Assembly: GCA_963580245.1 (NCBI GenBank) | Contig: CAUZJO010000094.1 | Span: 1-19,374 of the forward strand | DNA from: CAUZJO01 sp963580245 | Lineage (GTDB): Bacteria; Sumerlaeota; Sumerlaeia; MVZB01 | DNA: 19,374 nucleotides | Direction of reading: 5' to 3' | Shown: positions 10,001 through 15,878 of the stretch, piece by piece | How the letters are laid out: every line of letters starts with the position of its first letter | How positions within the stretch are numbered: the stretch's first letter is position 1 | Program-made: the position numbers and the translations under genes | Notes under the pieces: model-generated | Databases searched by the model: none | Told to the model about the DNA's origin: nothing | The model's input: the letters and a program-made list of their open reading frames with translations, nothing else

Positions 10001-12018
10001 GGTCCGTCTTGCTCAAACCCGGATTCGCGCGCGATTCGGGCGACCGCATCAAATCGCCGGGCCGGCAGGATGGCTCCGCGATAGTTGAGCGTTTTGGGCG
10101 AGAACAGTTCGCCCATCGGGGGTGCCTTGCCGTCGACGGTCGCGCGCGCGCCGACGGCGCCCCCCAGGCCGACCAGCAAACCGACGGCCACGCTGGTCAC
10201 CAGCAACCACGTGGCCACCGACCGGGCGGCGTGCCGCGCGCGCATTGCGGCTTGCTCGAACGGGCGGCGGATTTTGGTTACGGCGCTCGAGATCGGCGTC
10301 GAGGGAAACCATTTGCCTTTGTACTGGGCCTTGCGCAGTGCATCGATCAGGTCGGGAACCGTTGGATACCGATGATTACGGTCCTTTTCGAGGCACTTCA
10401 AGATCACGGCTTGCAGCTTTGGGGTGATGCGCGGGTTGATTCGGCGGGGATGCTCGGCCTTCTCGTAGAGGTGCATGGCGATGATCTGTTCGCTGCTCTT
10501 GGCGTCGTAAGGGCGCCGGCCCACGCAGATCTCATACAGAATGATGCCCATCGAATAGATGTCGGCTTCGCGGCCGACCGGCTCGTTCTTGATTTGCTCG
10601 GGCGACATGTAGTAGCTCGTGCCGACGGCGGCGCGGGTCATCGTCGCGCTGCGCGTCACCAGCGATGAGACGCCCTTGGATATCTTGGCGATGCCGAAGT
10701 CGGTGAGGTAACCGTGCCCATCGCCGCTGATCAGGATGTTGGAGGGTTTGAGGTCGCGGTGCAGCACGCCATCGCCCTCGAACGAATGGGCGTAGGCCAA
10801 CGCCTCGAGCACGTCCATGAGGATGACGAACGCCTTTTCGGGATCGACCGGCTGGCTCATGGCCACGGCCAGGTTGCCCGGATAAAAGCGCATGACGAAA
10901 TAAGGGAGTTCGAGATGGTCGAACTTATAATTGCCCGAGTCGACGATGCGGATGATCGAGGGATGGTCGAATGCCTTGAGGATGCTGATCTCGCGATTGA
11001 ATCGCTTGATCATCTCATTGTCATAGGCCAAGGCGGGCAGGCAGATCTTGAGGGCATAGCTGCGGCCGCTTTCCATCTCGCGCAGGCGGTAGACTTCCGC
11101 GAACCCGCCCATATCGATGAGCCCGAGGAGCTTATACTTACCGCTGTGGAACATCATGCCCGGTTTGAGGACGTGCTGGGTGACCTCGGCCAGCTCCTCG
11201 GCGTCGCGCAATCCCACGGCCAGCTCATGGCTCGAAGCCCAGCGTTCTTCGGGTTTTTTGAACAGGCAGCGGGCGACGGCGGCGGCCAGCGGTTCCGAAA
11301 TCGCAGGATTGATCTCCTGCACCGACTTGGGCGTCTCGCTGATATGGCGGCGGATGATCGAGACTTCCGAGGCGTCCTCGAACGGGAAGTGGCCGGTGCA
11401 CAGTTGATACAGGATCACGCCGAAAGCGTAGATGTCGCTCTGGGGGGTGACCTTGAGGCCCATGCATTGTTCGGGCGAGATATAGTAGGCCGTCCCGATG
11501 ATGTTGCGTCCGGTCAGGCCGCGGTCCTTGTCGGTCTCCTTGGCGATGCCGAAGTCGGTGAGGACGGCCCGGCCCTGGGCGTCGACCATGATGTTCATCG
11601 GTTTGAGATCACGGTGACAGATATTCTGGCGATGGGCGTAATCAAGGGCTTCCAAAATGGGCAACAGCAAGCGCAGACCCTCGCCGATGGATATTTGCGG
11701 CAGCCGTTGCCGCATGTTGTTGGGATAATAGTCCATCGTGAACCAGGGTAGATCGGAACCCGTGTAGACATGCCAACCCTGTTCGTGAACCTTCATGATA
11801 TGGGGATGGTCCATCCGCTTGAGCAAGTCGTATTCAAGCTCGAAGCGTTCAACCAGGTCGGGGAACTGCAGCGATTTAATTTTCAGGATCTTGATCGCCT
11901 GGAGTTTGCCGCTGGGCAGGTGACGCGCGCGCCAGACCTCGGCCATCCCGCCGTGCGCGATGAACGACTCGATGCGGTAGCGACCGTCGGCGATGATCTG
12001 TTCGTCTTGGAAAATCAT
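7009..12018 (-). CDS. Transmembrane Ser/Thr protein kinase with two tandem Hanks-type kinase domains and a large exterior region
   Basis: 1669 residues. Kinase 1 spans about 14-272: glycine loop IAHGGMAEVW, Lys43, HRDLKPMN 135-142, DFG 155-157, then GTAYYISPEQ. Kinase 2 spans about 293-565: loop IDMGGFAEVY, Lys324, HRDLKPSN 420-427, DFG 440-442, then GTSYYMSPEQ. Both keep every catalytic residue, though the first glycine of each loop is replaced (Ala, Asp). Kinase 2 has a PknB-like activation loop with Thr residues (SATMTRAAVGT); kinase 1 lacks them. A single membrane helix at about 602-624 is followed by an exterior part: beta-sandwich (Ig-like) modules about 765-1010, a mostly helical region about 1015-1490, a Pro-Thr linker 1495-1541, and a C-terminal domain of about 128 residues resembling NTF2/SnoaL-like folds. 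ATG 12018 has no strong ribosome binding site and lies 32 bp after the PP2C stop, so translation may be coupled. It probably phosphorylates proteins of this operon in the cytoplasm in response to a periplasmic signal. Confidence 0.9.
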   Translation of the reverse strand: MIFQDEQIIADGRYRIESFIAHGGMAEVWRARHLPSGKLQAIKILKIKSLQFPDLVERFELEYDLLKRMDHPHIMKVHEQGWHVYTGSDLPWFTMDYYPNNMRQRLPQISIGEGLRLLLPILEALDYAHRQNICHRDLKPMNIMVDAQGRAVLTDFGIAKETDKDRGLTGRNIIGTAYYISPEQCMGLKVTPQSDIYAFGVILYQLCTGHFPFEDASEVSIIRRHISETPKSVQEINPAISEPLAAAVARCLFKKPEERWASSHELAVGLRDAEELAEVTQHVLKPGMMFHSGKYKLLGLIDMGGFAEVYRLREMESGRSYALKICLPALAYDNEMIKRFNREISILKAFDHPSIIRIVDSGNYKFDHLELPYFVMRFYPGNLAVAMSQPVDPEKAFVILMDVLEALAYAHSFEGDGVLHRDLKPSNILISGDGHGYLTDFGIAKISKGVSSLVTRSATMTRAAVGTSYYMSPEQIKNEPVGREADIYSMGIILYEICVGRRPYDAKSSEQIIAMHLYEKAEHPRRINPRITPKLQAVILKCLEKDRNHRYPTVPDLIDALRKAQYKGKWFPSTPISSAVTKIRRPFEQAAMRARHAARSVATWLLVTSVAVGLLVGLGGAVGARATVDGKAPPMGELFSPKTLNYRGAILPARRFDAVARIARESGFEQDGPAWKEPTEVAFLDQPATERYQELNGYRQAALENGEQAQALRAEGRMLRLAATARPTLAVAPNSDRLKQITQGLARAQFQLNIGIPQEGVAFNYPWKLVNEMGETVQEGNSDSPEIAVNDIPGGNYQFVAQAAYQDFLSDPAEWTLEVRNVEKPVEVALVGEIGARQVWLTNFSDGGFNRYAWSIRNEAGETITPPELSLNAPLNVEALGADGTYTVQCLAFDEDPQITQPYPSDAVKVTIDTTPPMLTARAEQRGQSLGLVPNQKEFTMLPDDPQIDLILEANDAISDSRDIRIRNANGAAVTRDVLRYNPTGDYRFHAVDAMGNRSEEFVVQVVSVDLGYHLTLQEWGALMAKLNSPGNAYARTRGLAPLGDFEDVLAMDRFVNRGWLETNAQNADVFSRLGQTIEQLNAHMARDDDFAARQSDLSAIFQGFPSGDRDRAIAALNVTVAAWHADWSNPGLTPDQPIHEVARASIPSVHQGLIEYQQADCQWLLNLPEDALGFKGARYVYRITPETVDAGNLAGYLETESTEGDSIYQEEINDPTAPINVVIQTVIDGGELLGELTGDPQLITFDAQVTLDPILTRSVHDYAGRLSELRREETTYKRTLNWANDNSRLQLVNKVGAADIAWLTCHINDPNMEQRVNEQIQLLDQYAQEDRDFNEQLTTAASGRVGWASNHEAALDNQLREAWLGGRVTANDMGRTIASQSLDYAAANAQTLLSPPVVNHARNPYDPQTRKITISRRAFSEPAGNFDLEVGWVRENSKGKPKVFSLAFDAEDRFKTETPSENRTFDLAARWVKRDEPRYQSEWTRGGEYLIPKTPTPTPTPTRTPDLTPEPTPEPTPPPTAEPTPEPTLTPTPTPKPAPTGALTEPEARELTKKITRAVRLTREDERTRDEIFDAYSKLFVDPKRPESAFRKPYMEGRNKKRFQTEFEEKRLGFKGVKFVRLVDENTFEIELFSWTEMNRDIRSRYQITVKRVGDDLKIVNDKKIQKE
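7396..7536 (-). repeat. Pro-Thr repeat linker (low-complexity DNA)
   Basis: Within the kinase gene, residues about 1495-1541 are a run of Thr-Pro, Pro-Glu-Pro-Thr and Pro-Thr-Pro units, an extended, probably stiff linker between the helical exterior region and the C-terminal domain. At DNA level this is an imperfect short repeat, with many runs of three or more G on the plus strand (for example GGGCGTGGGCGTGGGGGTC). Such DNA is prone to length change and could form G-quadruplexes on the template strand. Confidence 0.8.
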
Positions 12019-12050
12019 AATGGACTTGGGCCGTGTACGGTTGACGGGCT

Positions 12051-13517
12051 TTAGCGATATTGAACCTTATAGGTCTTTTCGCGCCCCGACCTGATGATGA
12101 TCCTTTTTATAAAAGGCTTGAATCCCTCGGCCTGGACGGTCAGGACGTATTGCGCAACGGGCTCCAGCCACAATCTGAGCGGGTTCTCGGCCTGCTCAAG
12201 CTCTGCGCGCGTCATATTCAGCTCCGGACTCGCGGAGTCGCCGCGTCCATCCCTGGTCAGTTTCAGGCTGGTCGCCGGGGGGTCGGGGGGCAGTTTCAAT
12301 ACCAATTCCCCCATCGCGACCCATGCTTCCAATTCGAGTTTGGGGACCTCATCCTTGTTGTCGATCTCGATTTGGGCGAATTGGGGCATGTAGCCGGTGG
12401 ACTCCAGGATCAGGTGATATTCGCCTTTGCCCGGCAATTCGATGGAGAGGCCTTGATCGTCTTGTTGAAGCGCCTGGCGGGGTAGGGCCTTGTCGTCGCG
12501 CCGCGACGCCACCTCGATCTCGTCGCGTGGCGGGGCCCCTTCCGCTGGATAAGTGACATCAACCTTCACCGGTGAATCGCCGCCCGTCAATAGGCTCGCC
12601 ACCCCGATGATGATCAGAACCAACACGGCAAGGGCGCCGATGAGCGGTTTTAAGTTCTTGGCGGGGCGGGCGGTCACATGCCGACCCACTTCGGCGTCGA
12701 TCAGGGTATCGGTCGTGGTGATATCGAAATCGGTCGGCGGGGCCGTGGCTTCGGGCTTCCAGTCATCGCTGTCCTCCAGTGAAGTCACGCGGGCCAGGAT
12801 CACGGTGACGTTGTCTCCGCCGCCAGCCTCCAGGGCCTCGTCGATCAGGGTCTGGGCCTTGCCCTTGATGTCGGGCGGGTCTTCCAACAGAATCTCGAAC
12901 GTGCGCTCTTCAGTCGCGTAGCCGGTCAGTCCGTCCGAACAGACCATGAACAGGTCGCCGACCTGAATTTCTCCCTCGAACGTATCGACCCGGATGGGCC
13001 GCTCGCTGCCGATGCATTGGGTCAACAGATGACGCTCGGGATGGGTCTCGAGCTGCTGGTAGGTGATCGATCCCTGTTCATAGAGCATCCACACCAACGT
13101 GTGGTCGCGGGTCAGTTGCGTGACCTTTCCTTCGCGGACGCGATAGACGCGGCTGTCGCCGACCTGGGCGATGAAATAGACTCCCCGATGCAGGCAAAGC
13201 AGGGAAGCCGTCGATCCCAGACCGCGCTTGGCCGGCTCGCGCACGGCGATCTGGATCACTTCATGGTTGGCTTCAAGTAGCGTATCGCGCATCATCCCTT
13301 CGATTTGGCTGGGGCCGGTGGGCTGACGCTTGAAGAAGGTCTTGGCCGCGACCTTGACGGTTTCAACCACCTGGGCCGATGCCTCGTCGCCGGCCTGCTC
13401 GCCCCCCATCCCATCGGCGACCAGAAAAATCCCACTCTCCGGCACTTCGAGCATGGAATCTTGGTTGGCGTCTCGCACCAAACCGGTATGGGTGATCGCG
13501 ATGCTTTCAAATCGCAT
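12051..13517 (-). CDS. Membrane-bound PP2C-type Ser/Thr protein phosphatase with periplasmic PEGA-like repeats
   Basis: 488 residues; removes phosphate from Ser/Thr using two metal ions, the natural opponent of the kinase encoded next. The PP2C domain (about 1-245) has RDANQD 15-20, VADGMGG 33-39, GDSR 120-123, SDG 194-196 and GGGDNVTV 232-239, with all metal-binding aspartates present. A cytoplasmic linker with ITTTDTLID (266-274) may itself be a phosphorylation site. A membrane helix at about 290-311 leads to ~175 exterior residues. These hold two PEGA-like units (GEYHLILESTGYMPQF and YVLTVQAEGFKPFIK), small beta modules common on surface and cell-wall associated proteins. T6SS phosphatases such as PppA are normally soluble and lack this tail. 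ATG 13517 has AAGGA eight bases upstream. It sits between the Thr-motif protein (41 bp) and the tandem kinase (32 bp), almost surely one operon. Confidence 0.92.
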   Translation of the reverse strand: MRFESIAITHTGLVRDANQDSMLEVPESGIFLVADGMGGEQAGDEASAQVVETVKVAAKTFFKRQPTGPSQIEGMMRDTLLEANHEVIQIAVREPAKRGLGSTASLLCLHRGVYFIAQVGDSRVYRVREGKVTQLTRDHTLVWMLYEQGSITYQQLETHPERHLLTQCIGSERPIRVDTFEGEIQVGDLFMVCSDGLTGYATEERTFEILLEDPPDIKGKAQTLIDEALEAGGGDNVTVILARVTSLEDSDDWKPEATAPPTDFDITTTDTLIDAEVGRHVTARPAKNLKPLIGALAVLVLIIIGVASLLTGGDSPVKVDVTYPAEGAPPRDEIEVASRRDDKALPRQALQQDDQGLSIELPGKGEYHLILESTGYMPQFAQIEIDNKDEVPKLELEAWVAMGELVLKLPPDPPATSLKLTRDGRGDSASPELNMTRAELEQAENPLRLWLEPVAQYVLTVQAEGFKPFIKRIIIRSGREKTYKVQYR

Positions 13518-13558
13518 GGGTGATCCTTGTCAACAGGGGTGGCCCGCGGCGGGCCGGA

Positions 13559-15778
13559 TCAGAAGGTTCCCCGGCGACGATCCAGGTCCGCGCACAACGC
13601 GGCCCGGTCTTCTTCGGAGCGGCCCGGAAGCATCAAGCTGATGCGGTGGGGACTCGACTCCTTGGCCTTATCGAAGTATTCGGCGATGAGAATGTCCTCG
13701 TCCCAACGCCACAAGACCTCCGAGCCGACTGCGGCCGGTGAATCGATCTGAAGTACCGAGTCAGCCGGCGCCGGGGCATATTTGGGACCCGGCGCTACCC
13801 AGATTTGTCCTTCGGGCGTCAGCCCGATCAAGTCCCAGTAAGCGTCCCCATTAACGTCGGCGGCGGTCAGGCCGGCCGTTTTCTGGCCTAACACCACGGG
13901 TTCGGCCCCTTCTGACCAGACCGCGCTGGTAATGACCAACACACGGCCATCGGGGTCAGCGGGGTCATGGGGCGAAGCCAACGCGAGATGGTCTTGCTCG
14001 GGTCCGTCGCCATTGATGAACGTCAGGATTCTAGGCGGGGCATTCGGAGCCCCGTAATCTTCGGGCAGTTCCCGGCTCCACACCTGCTCGGGGCCCGCCT
14101 TGGGATCGATGACGAAGGCCATGCATTGGCGTCCATCACTGGCGACCCAACCCCAGCCTTTTTCGCCCAGCCGCATCGGCTTGATCCCGGCCCGTCGATC
14201 CTGCGCGACCTGTTGCTTCCAGGGGAGTGTTGCCGCGCGTAGCCCGGCGCCGCTCAGGAACTCGATCCCATTGGACGTGGAGACCATCAGCCAGGTTCGG
14301 ACCGGATCGGGCCGCCAATCCAGCCAGACTAGGGGTTGGCCCAGGGGGGGCGATTCGAGTTGGATCTCCCACGCCGGAGCCGGATCGTTCCCCTCCTCGA
14401 TCCGCCAAGCCGTCACCAGCCCGGCGACATCCGCGACGATCAGGAGCTGGCCGACATTTACGTCCGGGTCATCGACGACGGCCGGTGCGAAGGGGTATTG
14501 GGAAGCTGGAAGAATCGCGCGATGTTCCAAAGTGGTCGGGCTCGCCGCGCCCGCCGAGATGGCTGTCGGGTCGAGAAAAGTGTAATCGCGGTAGACCAGA
14601 CGCTTGTCCACGCCCGGATCGGCTTCGTTTCCCCCGGCCGTCTGGTCAATCCAGGCCAGCCGGGTGAACGGGTCCAGAGGAGGTTCGGAGACCAGCGTGA
14701 AGCGTCTTTGTTCCGGGTCAAAGAGGGCATCCAAATCCGCGCGCCGCGTCTCCTCGACATCGGATTGATAAGTCCACGGCTTATTGACGCTCACTCCAAT
14801 GAACTTTCCCCGGTGTAGGACCCATCGGGCCGGCGCGGAATCGTTGCTGAGGGCGGGAATGGGGTCGAGCGGCTTCCGAGTGGGTTGGTTCATCTCGAAC
14901 GGCATCGTCCACGGCCGAAAGTACGACCACGCGCAGACGCCGAGCCCCACGGCCAGCCCCATGCTCAGCCACACCCCCTTGCGCACGGGCCGCGAAGGTT
15001 TCTCCGCGGGGGCGGCGGGTGCTTGGGTCGCGATCTCGAACGCCTCGGGATCATCCGGTTGGAGGCTGAACGGCTCCTGTTCCTCGGCCTCCTTCAGCGG
15101 CTCGACATCGGCGGGGGCTCCGGTGCCGGGTTTGGCGGGCGGGGGACCTCCGGTGCGGGTGTCGATTGCTTCCGCGGCCGGATGGCCCGCGTCCCGAACC
15201 TGGACCCGCGTGTGGGCCAGTTGGTCGGGGGAGGTGTCCTCGAGGATGACGCCCGAATCGCCATCCTTACCCATTTCCGAATCGGTGATTTCCTTCTCGA
15301 GTGAACCGACCGAGGTTTTATCGGCATCGGATGGTTCGTCATCGGGCTCGGCCCGTTTGGGTTGAATCTCTTTGCGGGTCTCGGCATCCCAGCGCAGCGT
15401 CTCCGCGGGACCCGGCGCGTCCCGCGGAGGCAATTTAGCTTCGCCGAGGATCGCCGTCCGATCGGCGCTCGGCGGTTCCTGGTCCGGGGCATGGTCTTCT
15501 TCGAGCTGATCGAACTCAAAAGACGCGCTGGAATCGGGTGCCGGGGTTTTCGTCTGAGGCTGCTCGACTCGGGTCGTGTGCTCTTCGGCTGATTCCCCCG
15601 CCGCTCGCTTCGCGTCGGGGGTTTTGCGCGGTGAGGCCTCTTCGACGCCGAAGACCTGCGTCGTGCCGCGATCCGCCTCCGACGATTCATCCTCACCCGG
15701 CGGCAACGGTTCGAAGCGATGCGTTCTCGGTTCGTCTGCGTCGGGGGCGAAGTCGGGTCGATCGTCTTTTGTCGTCAT
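13559..15778 (-). CDS. Single-pass membrane protein with acidic Thr-motif cytoplasmic region and beta-propeller-like exterior
   Basis: 739 residues, not matched to a named family. Residues 1-265 are acidic, Pro/Glu/Asp-rich and probably disordered. They carry spaced short motifs of the type Thr-x-Val/Ile: GTTQVF (Thr40), HTTRVE (Thr69), DRTAIL (Thr108), DKTSVG (Thr155), HTRVQV (Thr190). Such sites in acidic surroundings are what Hanks kinases phosphorylate and FHA domains bind. Basic residues (RPVRKG) precede a membrane helix at about 268-287, giving an inside N-terminus. The exterior part (about 288-739) has repeating beta-strand blocks such as LLIVADVAGLVTAWRI and a Ca-binding-like loop DVNGDAYWDLIG (641-652), suggesting a PQQ/FG-GAP type propeller. 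Its place between the sheath gene (100 bp) and the phosphatase (41 bp) makes it a likely kinase/phosphatase substrate and perhaps the membrane anchor or sensor of the module. ATG 15778 has only a weak ribosome binding site. Confidence 0.8.
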   Translation of the reverse strand: MTTKDDRPDFAPDADEPRTHRFEPLPPGEDESSEADRGTTQVFGVEEASPRKTPDAKRAAGESAEEHTTRVEQPQTKTPAPDSSASFEFDQLEEDHAPDQEPPSADRTAILGEAKLPPRDAPGPAETLRWDAETRKEIQPKRAEPDDEPSDADKTSVGSLEKEITDSEMGKDGDSGVILEDTSPDQLAHTRVQVRDAGHPAAEAIDTRTGGPPPAKPGTGAPADVEPLKEAEEQEPFSLQPDDPEAFEIATQAPAAPAEKPSRPVRKGVWLSMGLAVGLGVCAWSYFRPWTMPFEMNQPTRKPLDPIPALSNDSAPARWVLHRGKFIGVSVNKPWTYQSDVEETRRADLDALFDPEQRRFTLVSEPPLDPFTRLAWIDQTAGGNEADPGVDKRLVYRDYTFLDPTAISAGAASPTTLEHRAILPASQYPFAPAVVDDPDVNVGQLLIVADVAGLVTAWRIEEGNDPAPAWEIQLESPPLGQPLVWLDWRPDPVRTWLMVSTSNGIEFLSGAGLRAATLPWKQQVAQDRRAGIKPMRLGEKGWGWVASDGRQCMAFVIDPKAGPEQVWSRELPEDYGAPNAPPRILTFINGDGPEQDHLALASPHDPADPDGRVLVITSAVWSEGAEPVVLGQKTAGLTAADVNGDAYWDLIGLTPEGQIWVAPGPKYAPAPADSVLQIDSPAAVGSEVLWRWDEDILIAEYFDKAKESSPHRISLMLPGRSEEDRAALCADLDRRRGTF

Positions 15779-15878
15779 GAATCCATTCTTGGCGAGGTTT
15801 GAAGCTTGTGGCGTCCTTTTTATCCTCGACGGACCGACGAAATCTCCTTAGCTCGTGTCCCTATTCATGGGTCGTTGC

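Noticed and set aside
10714..11751. Plus-strand open frame of 345 codons
   Set aside because: Exact antisense of the two kinase domains, which have all catalytic motifs on the minus strand.
15840..15852. Strong AAGGAGAT ribosome-binding-like site between sheath gene and Thr-motif gene (minus strand)
   Set aside because: No ATG, GTG or TTG follows at a usable distance and the frame into the next gene has no start codon before ATG 15778, so it is probably chance.
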